This document shows, one piece after another, positions 34,770-47,472 of a stretch of 64,000 bases of DNA. Each line of letters opens with the position of its first letter. Within the stretch, counting starts at the first letter, position 1. Below the pieces are notes generated by a model. It ran no database searches and was not told the DNA's origin. It was given only the letters and a program-made list of their open reading frames with translations. The translations under genes and the position numbers were made by a program. The DNA comes from Fasciolopsis buskii (taxonomy: Eukaryota > Platyhelminthes > Trematoda > Plagiorchiida > Fasciolidae): positions 295,526 to 359,525 of the forward strand of contig LUCM01000773.1 in the NCBI GenBank assembly GCA_008360955.1, given 5' to 3'.

Positions 34770-37700
34770 CTGTATCGGAGAGATTCCCGGTTGGCTCGAT
34801 CAGTTCTACCGATTGCCTTTCTACAAGCAAACGAATATAATGAACGAATAGTTTTAACAATAAAATTTCATTCGAGTCACTAGGATCGTGTTCATCTAAG
34901 AATCACAGCCAGGTTTTCCGTCTAAAGCTTTTTCATCGATCACCAAAAGATCTCCGGGGCAACCACCACAGAAACGCCATGAGTGGACTCGCGATCCAGG
35001 CCTACTTTCGACGAGTAAGTAGGATTGTGGTGTGAAAATCAAATATTCGGTGTGCAAACCTTGGTCGGAAGGATGCTAGATCAGGGCTACTAGGGACACA
35101 ACCGATCTTACAATACTGTCGAAACACTGTCCTGATTTATCGTGGTCAAACGATTAACACAGTCTCGGTTCAAACTGGAGGTTATCTTACTTAATTGACA
35201 GTTCCTGGTTGGCCTCAACCCTTCTCATGAAAATGGCACACAAACTTATTTCACAGATGACCGGAACAGAAGAGAAAAGGTTAATGATAAAGCGGCATAT
35301 AATGATACAGTTAAGGGAGACTTGAGGACAACTCCTACCCTAATAAACGGCCGAATGGAAAATAAGCCTCGAACAACGACCAACACACTTCAGGATTGAC
35401 TGAAACTTCGGTTCATTCTCACGTTTTGGATCAGTCAAAATCCGATATAGTTCTCACTTCCAACATGTTCATCTTTGTTTGACATACGGTTTGCAACCTA
35501 TGAAATTTTGGATTTTATTGTCCGTATAATACACCGTAGATATCAGCTGAGTGCTTGCTTTCGATCAATTTGATAATGAAGAAGTTCGGGAGGGTCGATG
35601 GGAGTATTTTTGAGATTCCGTAGATTGTCCTGCATCTCTTCAAATCTGTCAACTACCCAAATGTTCCCTGCATCCCTATGAGGTTGGGGTGTGTCGGCGA
35701 CCATGCTAGGGCACACCGTTTGTTCGGGGGATTAAACCAGGTTGACGATAGCCATGGCCTAAAAGATAAGTGGCATGGAAAGATGGACACTCCTGGATAA
35801 GCAGACTTGACTTACTGTCTCATGCAAAAGATAAGAAGGGAATCTGTTCAATAGACCCAAGAGCGAACGAACCGCACAACTGACTGTCAGGTGGTTTGAA
35901 ACAGTCCTGTCATACTGCATTCCACACTTGATGGTACAAAGGCTCTAGGTGAAACCTCAAACAAAAGCTTTTGTGTATTCGACATGCAGGTTGACCTTTT
36001 CCGGAATCCTTTGTGGTTGCAACTACGGATATCTGGTTCGTGAAGTCTGAAATATGGGTTTTAATGGCGTTTGTTTTAAACATTCCCGTTCATCCAACCA
36101 AAATAAGTCTAACACCAACTTGCAAGTGACGTTAACTATTTATCAATTATTTAACCATAAGATTCTTTGTGCTGTGCAGCCCATTTACGTCAGTTGAAAC
36201 GGACTGAAGACCTTCAATATTTCGTTGTTTTTTTCCGGATCCAACTTGTTTTTAATAGGTCGAAAATGAAACAAGCAAACATGCATGATTACCTACAATC
36301 GGTTCCTTGGTTGGAGTACAAAAATTCCTAAAGATTTATCCAGCTCGACGTCAATCGTATTTGTAATGTATCGGTTTGAAATCAGGGCTGTCCGAAAAAA
36401 TCTTTAATAATGTTCCAAGATGGAAAACTTAAAAAGGAAATTGCGAATCAATCATGTTGCTAGTTGACTGTTTTACAGTGAGTGTCTCATAGCCTGCAGT
36501 AAATCGGTAGGTAACTGTAGTTTTCAACAAGGGGATAACGATTAAGATCGCATTAAAGGAACAAGAAGGTGTACGCGAAATTATCCAATATCCTTCATCT
36601 ATCCAGTGAAGAATATTACACAGATTTAGTTTGTTCAAAATGAAACATGTTTAATAAACGCCTTAGCCCATATGGGAAAGCTGACCACAAACGCAAAACA
36701 GAGTCTGGATTTCAAAGTGTCACAACTTGAAACAATATATATTTTGAAGACAATATTTTGGACGGTTTTATAACCTTATCGACATCCTTGATAATACACT
36801 AAGAAAGTATGTGATCGCTGGGTGGGTCTGGACAACGTATTCTTCTAACGATTTCCTGTGCAAAACCAATTCCGTTAAATTTCTTATGAGGGGGAATTGT
36901 GCAAAGGAATAAGTGAAAAGTGCTGTTGATTTGTAACCATATTTTGACACCCTTTTACGGTCTAAAACAACCGGCAGAGCAGAAAATTAAACGTACAGGC
37001 TTGTGATATAAGCACACATTTTGCCGGGTACTACTCAAATGAATGTTCCTTCCTAACACATTAAAAGATTGCTAAGATCAAAAAGTGTAGTTTTATTCCA
37101 TTGTTTACTTTGCATGAGTCGAGGAATGAATGATCGTCAGTAACATCCATAAAGTGCGACAAGTAGGAAGATGCGAAATATTTATGGTGTTGGGTCTTAC
37201 TGAATCGCACCTTGTCAAAATCCAAAAACTATTTTATTAAGAGCGAAATTCCATTTGGCCTCTTGGCAAGAGGGCCAGCGGCCACCTATGCAACTCCGGG
37301 TGTAAAGCAACATTTCAAATTTGGTTACTACCAGTTTTGTAAGTAGCGTGAACAGTCAGGAAATGACCGCGAAGTGCAGAATTAGGAACACTTCGCATCC
37401 AGATGTATTTCCCAAAAAGTAATTCAAAAAAATACTTACTGCGCACTAAATCAGGTAGAAAAAACTCACATTGTAATTATACACTACCTTAAATGAAGTG
37501 AATTTTTTCTCTTAAGTGAGGCCAACCGCAAATATCAACAATTGAACACCTTAAGTAACGCATTGAAGCTTGTTCCTGCAAAATTTTGCACACAAATTCC
37601 CCACATTGTAACCAGATACACGGGAACAGATCGGCAAAGACAGAGGTAGATGGTAATAATATAACTAAGTGCAAAAAGCTGATGTCACTAGGGGTTTTTT

Positions 37701-38978
37701 TCTCGTTCAAGTCGGTTAAAAATAGGATGTTTGATCGTAGTCAAAACAGTTAATTTACACAAAACGTTTTGAGATGACGTCGCTTGAGCACGCATGATTC
37801 CTACGGTTTTCACGTGTTCAGGTGGGTGCATGTGAAAATCATGTTTATATTTTTAGTCTTCTGTGCTCACTTAGGTTGCTGGTTTGTTCACAAAGTTTAA
37901 GCAAAGCATTTCCGCTCGCGAAGATTATCAAGAAATAGACTGCGCATACATTTGCATTGCAATTACATGCCAGAGACCCATTGCCTCTGTGACCAAATTA
38001 TTAAATCAATTCTAGCTTATCCGATCCGATGTATAAAAAATAGTGGTCACTAACGGGACAAAATGGGTAATCCTCGTTTAAAAGCAACAGCTGGATGTCG
38101 TTAGTTTTGCACCATAATTACCCGGGGAATGGGTAATTGACTGTTTTCAGCTATCACTTCAAAGGGGAACAGGATGTACAAACCATGCCAGACGTAAATC
38201 ATTGCTTGCTTTTATGATTTCATTGCTGTCTTTGATCACACACATCCATACACACTAAATCATCCGCAAAGGCGTTTTTGATATCCAATTCCATTCGAAA
38301 TTAGAGATGTAGACTCAATAATCGCAGTGCATCGGATTGCTCCCCGGAGGCTATGTTGTCGGATCGGTGGCGGTCACAATTTAGCTGTGAAGTCTATTCC
38401 CCGAGATGGGTACTAACTGTTACGATATCGCTAGCGGTAGTATTATCGTTGACGCTGAACGGAACTGCATCGACCGGATGCTCAAAAATGCCCTACAGCT
38501 AACTGGTCACTATTTGGAGGCAGTAAAGTGTTCAGCGGCAAATATTTGAACTTTGTCTCTACTTTAAAGTTAGTCGCTTAGAAAAACTGTTTGGAATAAA
38601 AAGCTTTTGGGTAAATTAAAAACTTGGACCTTTGTCCCATTTCCACTTCCTTTTTGTTGAAATTTTCCGAGTCTTTTTCGCAATATATCCAAATGGTTCG
38701 CATAATCATTTCAAACGGTCAGCTTTTGTGAATTCTGAAATCTCCATGTGTTTCGCGGGAGCATCTTTTCCTCGGTTTATTTTGCCTTTTACAGCAGACA
38801 TTTAGCATTTAAGTTCTATATCTCCTGTAAGCGGATTGCAATGTAAATAGAACAGTTAACTGAAACTTTTAATTTTTGTGTCAAAAAAAAAACAGTCAGA
38901 CTGCATATTATCTGTGGGTGGTTCCTGTTTGATAGATCCTCTACCAAGTAACAAGGTCGCATCAGTATCCTACTATGC

Positions 38979-39170
38979 TTGAAAATGCCACCAAAAATCA
39001 TTTATTCAAAACCTGTCCTTCAGTGTATGCGTACACTTTCCAAAAAGTGCAAGGAACATAATGTCGACGAATATTGGTCTCGGACGAATCAACCGTCTTT
39101 GGTTGTCCTAATGTTTTTAGTGTGGGTTCTATCACGTGTCTTGCGCTCGCTTTTCCGACCGAATCGGGTT
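38979..39170 (+). mobile_element. Possible Tc1/mariner-type transposase fragment, frameshifted
   Basis: One frame reads KPVLQCMRTLSKKCKEHN then VDEYW; the next frame continues VSDESTVFGCPNVF. Tc1-type transposases have a KP..L...R..FAKEH.....W..V.WSDES.F arrangement around the second catalytic Asp, which is the Asp of SDES here. The switch of frame and the lack of the remaining DDE domain indicate a dead fragment. The assignment rests on this one motif and is tentative. Confidence 0.33.
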
Positions 39171-42100
39171 TGCTTTTGGTTTGCAGATGTAAATGCGAAA
39201 ATTGTAAATGTGAACTAAGTAAAACTTGTTCATGGTTTGATGTTTCAAGGTGTTTTGTGTGACTAGAATCTGTGACCTGAATTACTTGAAGCATCTTCTA
39301 TGAGAAAGTAGTAGTTAGAAGTTGATTTGTGACATGGACAAGATTTTTGAAGGTTGATTTTGTACGGCGCTTTGCAGCACGAATTTTACATAATCTTTCC
39401 ATAACCTGTATAAAAAAATTCACATGAGGACAAATCTCTATTTTGTCTAAACTAATCCTGCTATAAGCCGATAGTAGTCAGAATGTGCAAGTTTAGATGG
39501 TTGCAAGAAAATTACATGAATGTAAAAATTTACATAAATGAATTAATATATTCACGAAAAATGAAACCATCTTCTACATTCTATACCAGCTATTCGTTTA
39601 CGATGATATGACGTTTTTTGTGAAAGTCTTATGCAAAACGTATCACCACATATGTTATCCTTTCTGAATGTGTTTCTGTGCGTGCAAGATAGACTTTCGA
39701 GAAGCAAAGCAGTTCAGTTTAAGTTAAAATTACCCCTTGCATCACTTTCAATGATTTCCATTTGTATATCAAATTCGAAACCCGTTGGGCTAAACTGAAA
39801 AAATGATGTTATCGATGAGTTTGGACGACACGTACTTTGCAAATACGATTTCCTGAAGTACTGAGAAGAATTTAAAATGATCTTACAACGACGCTCAATT
39901 ATTTTTCAAGACACCGAAAAGATTGGGGCTAAAGAGATATTATCGATCGGGACAGTGTCTGCTTTGCATCGACAAACAATCAGGCATACGGGTGGTTTTC
40001 TTACGGATTCACCTATTCAGTGCAACGACTTTAAGACGACAGGGTGAAGAATGGTGACTGTGTTTTAGTTTCCGGAAAGGTGACCTGAGTTCATCAATAA
40101 CGGACATGTACAGTGCGATTTCACCACGTTGATCTGCGACCATTCTGACCACGCCATAGGAGACGAAGTAAATAAAGTTGGTACCGATCGCTTGGTGTGC
40201 ATTGTCAGTTTTCAGTTCACCGTCAGAAATACGTGGTACCACTCGATCAGATCATAATAAGTCAAGTTATGCATTTGGAACAAACCCATTAAGATGGATT
40301 TTCATTTGATATCATTGTACTGCCGTCCTGTTGTTCATTCTGTAGCTTTCATATTATTCACCTTTTTACTTCCTGCAGTAAGGGCATAATACATGACATT
40401 TTTCCGGGGAGGAGTTTTTGCCAACTGAGAGTTTCCAGCTGAGGAATTCGGACCGACAACCGCCAAGCTGGAGATCCATGATGTCATCTGTTCGACCACC
40501 GTCGGTCACAAACACGATATCCCGGGAAGCTTTTTGGGCAATTTAAACTTGCGAAAACAGTTTGAGTTGCCGTTTTTTGTCCAACTACACTTTGTCTTTC
40601 ATGACAGTAGCCATCGGTGGTACGTACTCTCCCAATGCACCCACAGATTACATTACCTCGAATTCGCTGAGTTACACTTCTGTGAAATTCAGCTTCGACC
40701 TAATTATTTACTGACTACTCTTATTCAACCTTATTAAATCAGATGCTTTGAGTGATGAGATAAGCGACATTTATGGTGGTTCGAATCTCACGTCAGGAAG
40801 ACCCTGACGCATTTGAGTCAGCTGCAACTTCGTACTCAGCAGCAAACTTCACTTTAGGTATGTTCACATTTTTATTAGTCTTAATTTCAATTGAGTGAAC
40901 CTAGTCGATTATGAAGGAAATTCGGATACCATTAAGTGCCATCCATCGGCGCTGGCAGAGTGATTCAGTTCAACCTTACGGTATCTCGAACCGTCAGCCT
41001 TGGAAATTATGATTTATATGGACGGTGTTTTGCTATGTTACCCCGATGCTTTCCAGAGCTACAAACACCTCATCTAGATAACAAAGAAATATAATCAGTT
41101 AATCGAACCGAGAGAAAGTGACCGCCACCGACTGGTAGTGCTCAGTAGTGAGTGGGAAACACTCATCTGTTCTGCAACCTGTTACAGCAGCTCAGAGGAA
41201 ATTTTTAAATAAAGCTATTCAAAGGCACTGGCCATTAGTGCAGTTTTGATTACCGGTCCATTGATTACACAGTAACAACAGGGCTCGACGAAAAAACTAT
41301 ATAACAAATTGTCAACTCCTGTTCACAAAGTTGCTTTAGCACGACAATTGTTGTGAATATAATCGCGCGTTTCTGGAAGACTCACACTGGGAAATGACCT
41401 CAACGATACCCCGATAATTCGGCTGAAGTAGCAATCACAAGAGTTGTAGCCAACCAGAATCAAGGTCGAAAATTGTCCGCATAGAGAGCACGGGCAGACG
41501 GCACGATTGTGGAAGTCAGCGAAATATTCGATGATGCAGCGGTAGACGTTGCGCAGCGACCAATAAGTCAGAAGCAGACAAATAAAGTTGGTGATTTATT
41601 CGGCAGTTATGAACTCCTATTGATGATCCTCATGATAAACAAGAACATCGATATTCAATATAAAGGATAAAGGGGACAAGTCGATCTTCATAACCCCGGT
41701 CAGCACGAAGTATTTTACTGGAGTAATAATAATATTTCGTGAAACAAAATAGGAATCTTAAAGTATAGGGTTGGAGAATTCTAACCCAAATTTGCTTATC
41801 AGCCCTTTGAAAAATGCTCCATTTGTCATTGACCCAATTTTTACAAGATAATGGTTTTTAGCAGTCTCAGTTGTTAATGAAAAGAATCCAAGGAATATTT
41901 TGATTTAATTTCGGTTCACAAATACCTTGATTGATTATATTGTTCCTCAAAAAATAACTTTTGTACGGAATTGTGCTGTACAGTGCATACTCTAATTTGC
42001 ATGGAGCTAACCCTAGATGTGCAAGGAAAACTTCATTAGACCAAATGAACCAGGCACTCACTTCAGATCCTCAAACGTTTCAATAGTGGTTACCTTCGGC

Positions 42101-43140
42101 TATGGCCCTGTCATTTGTCTAATCTAACAGGAACCGAATTCCTGGTGATGCCGACAATGATCCTGCGGATGAATTCAGCAAATTTTAATCACCATAAGAA
42201 GTCCGTGAGGAAGTTTAGGGTTTGAAGTCCTGTTAGCTCCGAGTAATTACCGTTTATTTACCAATACATCACTTTAGTACAAAAATGTGACCATCTTGAT
42301 ATGTGGTGTAATTAATGGAGCTATTTCGTTATGCACTTCTAAATATTAATTCTCTCACTTTTGGCTTTTCCTGCATAATTCGTTGCTAGCATTTAACTGT
42401 AATGGCAAAATGGAAAATATCGAAATGAGGTTCGAGGCCACGTGAAAGTTTTAGTGCCCCAAAATATTATGGAGCATCATTCCAGATGGATGAGCTAGCA
42501 TGGTATCTAGCCTCATTTTGAATGGAGGAATAATTATTCCTCCCAAGAACGGCGACTGAGCTAGATTATTCAGTTTTGGGATTATCCTCAGCTGATCAAA
42601 GGTTGCCGGACCTCAAACACTGACCGCATATCATAAGATAGCTTTTTGATAACCTCTTAGTCAATCGGAAAACGATAACCTACCATAATTAAATTGTTGT
42701 TGGTGATCTGGAATTTGTAATGAAAAGAATGATCCACGGCTACGCACAAAGCCGTGAACGAGAGTTTAGTAGACTTCAGGCCTCTACTGTCTATGGCACT
42801 TCATCACGAAGCTGTTAACTTAATCAGTACCAATTAGGAATTTAATTGCACCGTCGTCACCTAAATGATTATTAAGACTGAAATTAAATTTTCCATATCG
42901 AAATGTGACACGGCAACCTACTCCAGCATTGGTCATTTTCTGTTCAACCGACAAATCGTGACCGGGTTTCAGCCGACTTCCTGAGCAACATATCATATTG
43001 TGCTATGATTAGTCACTGATGAGGTTCTATATTTTACACGAGGTGATGAGTATATTTTTGTTTTGTTTATTTTTTTCTATTTTACTTTTACCATCGCATT
43101 TTTGACTGAGATGCGACATTATTTATTGTACGCAGTAGTC

Positions 43141-43236
43141 TATACAATACAATACAATACAATACAATACAATACAATACAATACAATACAATGCAATAC
43201 AATACAATACAACATAGTACAATACAATACCATACA
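43141..43236 (+). repeat. Pentanucleotide satellite (AATAC)n
   Basis: About 19 units of AATAC run in tandem, perfect for the first half and then with single-base changes (AATGC, AACAT, AGTAC, CATAC). It creates a spurious frame reading QYNTI repeats. No function is implied. Confidence 0.95.
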
Positions 43237-43988
43237 GATATTCTCAGACGGAGGGGGATTCGACCAGTCACGGCCCTAAAATCAGACGCAACCTAAACCA
43301 GCAAATATCGAGGGTTGCAAAACTTCTATTTAAATAAGAATCTTGAGTGCAGACATGGTTTCGGTGTTATGAACGGCCTTACTGACTTTGTAAGGATAGC
43401 TACATTGCTTCGTGTATTTATTCGGCTATGGTAAAATCGAAAAGACCTGTCTCTAGCTAGCGCGGTGAATTTACTGCCTTCTGTTATGCATGAAAATCGT
43501 GAAAATCGTAAAACGCCGACGATTGCTGATTAGTCCCTTTTCGAAAATAATGTCTTCCATTGAGATTTTTGAAACTGTGTAGCCTATGACAGATCAACAG
43601 AGCTTGTTCCTGACACTGATTATTAAACTAACCATGGCCCAACACTTTATCTGAACCCGACGTCAGCTCACGAATGGGTAAATAATGTGTAAAAATTTTA
43701 TACCCATATTGAATCATATCCAATTTGAGGAGGCAGCTCTCTCTCTGCTTAAAACATTATTTAGTTGTGTACTGTTTTAGCCGACAAATCTGTTTGCCTG
43801 CTGGTATTATTCTAAGCGGTACTGACTGCACGAATACCCGATGCATGGATTGGACTAATGATGCAGTTTGCTTCATTATAAAATCCATTTTTGCATAGAC
43901 AGGATCAAATCTTGGTAAAATATAACTTTGGTATGACCAAGTCATCAGGAACATTATTCACCAATGTGAATACGTGAATGCAGATAGT

Positions 43989-44032
43989 TCAATCAAAACA
44001 GATGTTTCAGTGAAACATGAGGTTTTGATTGA
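43989..44032. other. 44-bp imperfect palindrome (hairpin)
   Basis: TCAATCAAAAC at 43989-43999 is perfectly inverted at 44022-44032. Inside, TGTTTC and GAAACA form a second stem around AGT. The arms can be extended a few bases outward with one insertion. It may be a decayed inverted-repeat element; no open frame or RNA family is recognised. Confidence 0.7.
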
Positions 44033-44161
44033 CGAACCTTAACAGTAGGCAGATTTGCCTCAAACTTACACTATCTCCTACTAGTACTTTGTTTTGTTCG
44101 AAAAGCCAGTTTATACTTTCAGCCAAAATCAGCCATGATGAGTACACTTCCAAATGGTTCG

Positions 44162-44290
44162 TGATGCAGTATCAGCATCCAGCTTGTCATTGAAAATCAA
44201 GGAAGCACCGTACAGCTGTTTCATCCTTGTCAGAAATCACCAGCAGTATAGACCCATTACCCTTGGAACTGGGACGTGAACTCGAGAAGG
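44162..44290 (-). repeat. SINE family A, reverse copy
   Basis: On the minus strand it reads TTTCTGACAAGGATGAAACA, then GCTGTACGGTGCTTCC, then GATTTTCAATGACAAGCTGG. This is closely similar to the direct copy that begins about 70 bases to its right. Only about 90-130 bases are clearly shared. Confidence 0.62.
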
Positions 44291-44356
44291 GCAATTTTGA
44301 AATAGATATGGACGCTGTATTAGGTGGTGTTCATGTTTGATGAACCACTGAAAGTC

Positions 44357-44530
44357 AGCCCAGTTAACGTAATGGCTAAGGCGTTCGAATCAAAATCGTT
44401 CGCCCGGAGTTCGCATCCAAGATCTGGTGCCATGGATATGTTTTGCTGATGCTTCCTAACAAAGATGAAACAGCTGTACAGTGCATCTGTGATTTTCAAT
44501 GACAGGTTGGATGTTAAAACTGCATGACAA
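44357..44530 (+). repeat. SINE family A, direct copy with tRNA-like head
   Basis: The head CAGTTAACGTAATGGCTAAGG resembles an RNA polymerase III A box, followed by GCGTTCGAATC and a B-box-like GAGTTCGCATCC. The body has GATGAAACAGCTGTACAGTG and GATTTTCAATGACAGGTTGG. The layout matches the copy at 47284-47472. Confidence 0.66.
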
Positions 44531-44837
44531 GTAGTTTGGAAATCTATTACGCTGTTATTCATACTATCTATAGCGTCCTTTCTAGTGGATATATGTACAA
44601 CGATTAAGCAGACTTCAGTGGCCTTCTTCAAAAGCTTCTACGTGAACCTTTTGGAATGAAATCATCCTTCTCTATGGCAGCTGCGTTTGATGACCTGATT
44701 TTATGTATGGATTTTCGAAACTGCAAAATCCATGTTGCCCCAGATAGAATTTTATCGTTTCTTTTGGTTCGCTTCAATTTTATAAGGTGGCACAAGAACT
44801 CAGGGTAATTGTGTTGGATGGAAAATCGATTTCATAT

Positions 44838-45274
44838 NNNNNNNNNNNNNNNNNNNNNNNNNNNNNNNNNNNNNNNNNNNNNNNNNNNNNNNNNNNNNNN
44901 NNNNNNNNNNNNNNNNNNNNNNNNNNNNNNNNNNNNNNNNNNNNNNNNNNNNNNNNNNNNNNNNNNNNNNNNNNNNNNNNNNNNNNNNNNNNNNNNNNNN
45001 NNNNNNNNNNNNNNNNNNNNNNNNNNNNNNNNNNNNNNNNNNNNNNNNNNNNNNNNNNNNNNNNNNNNNNNNNNNNNNNNNNNNNNNNNNNNNNNNNNNN
45101 NNNNNNNNNNNNNNNNNNNNNNNNNNNNNNNNNNNNNNNNNNNNNNNNNNNNNNNNNNNNNNNNNNNNNNNNNNNNNNNNNNNNNNNNNNNNNNNNNNNN
45201 NNNNNNNNNNNNNNNNNNNNNNNNNNNNNNNNNNNNNNNNNNNNNNNNNNNNNNNNNNNNNNNNNNNNNNNNNN
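44838..45274. other. Assembly gap (437 N)
   Basis: This is a run of undetermined bases. Frames crossing it are meaningless. The gap lies inside a long intron region of the GLT1D1-like gene and could hide a small exon or repeat. Confidence 0.99.
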
Positions 45275-47283
45275 AAAAAAATACACATTCATCTGAAAGC
45301 ACTGGTGATTTCATGAGCGGTATCAAAAACATTCGCATTCTGACCACTGGTTTTAACCGTTATCATTCAAATGACAGTGGATAAGCTTTTTCCATATTTT
45401 GTAACAAAACTTAGACACTTAATCTGTTAGTTTATTTTCTGCCATTTAGTAGCATCCTCTTAATGAAATGTGACATAAACTACTACAAGATTGGGGGTAT
45501 TAGTATGCGTTAGTAGTGGGAGATTGAATGTTTGTGTGTATCATGAGACTATCTGAAATGGATGTTCCATCCACGTTGAGGATATCACAACCACGACATC
45601 CAACTGGCTGAAAATACTAGCAGTTTTTTCATTTTGTGATAAAGAAACATGTTTTGATGTCAACGAACTTATACAACTTGCTTAAGGCCAAAATTACTTT
45701 TTTGAATTATTAACCGAAAATTCCAGTATTCCTAAGCGTCGACCAAGATGGGCGTTATGACCGTCGTCATCGTTTAGGAACGAAGAACACTGGTAACGGC
45801 TGCAATGAGTAGCAGTGAAAATAGAGTTGCCCGTGGAACCGGATCGCTCCCACATGCTCTGCTGAACTCATCCTTTAATATAAACAAAATACACCTGAAT
45901 TTCACGGAGCCGCTATCGGTACACAAAGTTTGCTTTTCGTTCTCCCTGCTGGTTTACAAATACAAATATCATATTACATAGTACAGCCCCGCTTGTTTCT
46001 TTCACATCGGCTAATCTCGTACCTGCTGAGTCGGATGTGTTGGAAAGCGCTAAGCTTTGAGCAGACATACGGAATAAATATTCTAAATCGAATAGCGATG
46101 ACCCTGTATTAGATAGTCAAGGACCAAAATTTCTGACGGAATTTTCTTTCTTGCGTTTAATATAACCAGCAGATGTAAAAAGCTACCTAACATGCGCACA
46201 GTACCCAGTGTCTGTCAGACAGCCTTGAAAATTGTCACTTCCCCTTTAGGAATTAATCAGACCTTTACGTAACCGATCGATCATTCAACTAAACATCCTG
46301 TCTGTTGGAGAAAAATAGTCTTCTTTGGACTACCTTACTCCGTGTATTATTACCGCTAAGATAGTGCGCATCATTTTCAGGAAACGGATTATGGCCTTTT
46401 GTGGACTGCCTGAATGTTGCCCAGTCGACCACCGGAATTCGACTAAAAAAACCGTTCGGAATTTCTTTTGCTTTGCCCAAACAATTTTCTATGCACAATT
46501 TCCGGAATTCAAATAATGAACGGTTAACTTACAATAATTGTGGTACACGGAAGGTAATGGATGTTTACGGAAATTCTTACTTAACAGAAGCAAACATTAA
46601 ATCATTTTTATAGATCCTTAGCATCTCGAGTCTACTATTGATAAGCATCAAATCTAATGTCCGAAAAACATTTTATTCATTATTTAACTGATGATAAGAA
46701 TTCCCAATAATTTTACAATTTCTCAGCTTCGAATTGATAATCCCAGTCTTAATGCTTTTGTATTGTTGCTTTTGCCTATTTACACTCGCCTTGTACTGTG
46801 TAACTCTACAGACTTACATTTTCAACAACCTGTCATTGGCTGTGTGCTTAAGTTTCGTTAGCATATCCGGCCGGCTGGGAGGAGTCGTCTCTTGTCCTCA
46901 TCGTGACCGTGGTAAAAATAGTGGACATGCCCATAGAAACCAAAATTCCCACACACATTATCTATGCAACCGATTTCCTAGATAGTCTATGACTTGATAC
47001 CCCTAGCTGAACTTAGAACAAACCTCTTTTGTCGGTTATCGACATCTGTCGACACAAGCTTGATAAACTCGTGGACAACTAAAACAGAGTATGTGGTCTT
47101 ATCGCTCATGTAGATTTACATTACTCATTCTGATCCAGTTGTTGGCAGCCTAAATACGACGAAGGCCGGCGGAGAAGTAATCTGTCAGTAGGGTTCCATT
47201 ACTTGCGTTAGCGGCCCGTGGCACTGCATATCAGTGACGGATAGGTGCAACATCATGTGATGAAGTACAAAAAACCGTTGAGT
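45275..47283. other. Intronic or unassigned, nothing recognised
   Basis: There are only short frames, in conflicting strands and phases, between the gap and the SINE at 47284. No repeats, RNA genes or motifs are seen. Confidence 0.5.
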
Positions 47284-47472
47284 GCCTGCCCGATAGCGTA
47301 ATGGCCAAAAGGTTCGAATCAAAATCATTCGTCCCGGATTCGCGTTCTAGTTCGGGAGAGGTCGATAAATACTGCTGATAATTCCAAACAATGACGAAAC
47401 AGCTGTACAGTGCTTCCTTGGTTTTTCACCGGCGATTCGAACGACGATATCACATGGTGAACTATTTCATGA
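47284..47472 (+). repeat. SINE family A, most complete copy
   Basis: The copy begins with GCCCGATAGCGTAATGGCC (A-box-like), continues through GGTTCGAATC and CCCGGATTCGCG (B-box-like), and has the body GACGAAACAGCTGTACAGTG followed by TTTTTCACCGGCGATTCGAA and the tail GATATCACATGGTGAACTAT. It shares all these blocks with two or more other copies in this window, which defines the family. Confidence 0.7.

Noticed and set aside
37489..37600. Minus-strand frame containing SMRYLRCSIVDICGWPHLRE, resembling the WPHAKGKV segment of human GLT1D1
   Set aside because: The reading phase does not fit the preceding exon, a stop follows directly and there is no donor in frame.
43063..43296. Frame with QYNTI repeats
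   Set aside because: It is produced by the AATAC pentamer satellite.
44780..45384. Five open frames of 160-190 codons
   Set aside because: They run through the N gap and are artefacts of undetermined bases.
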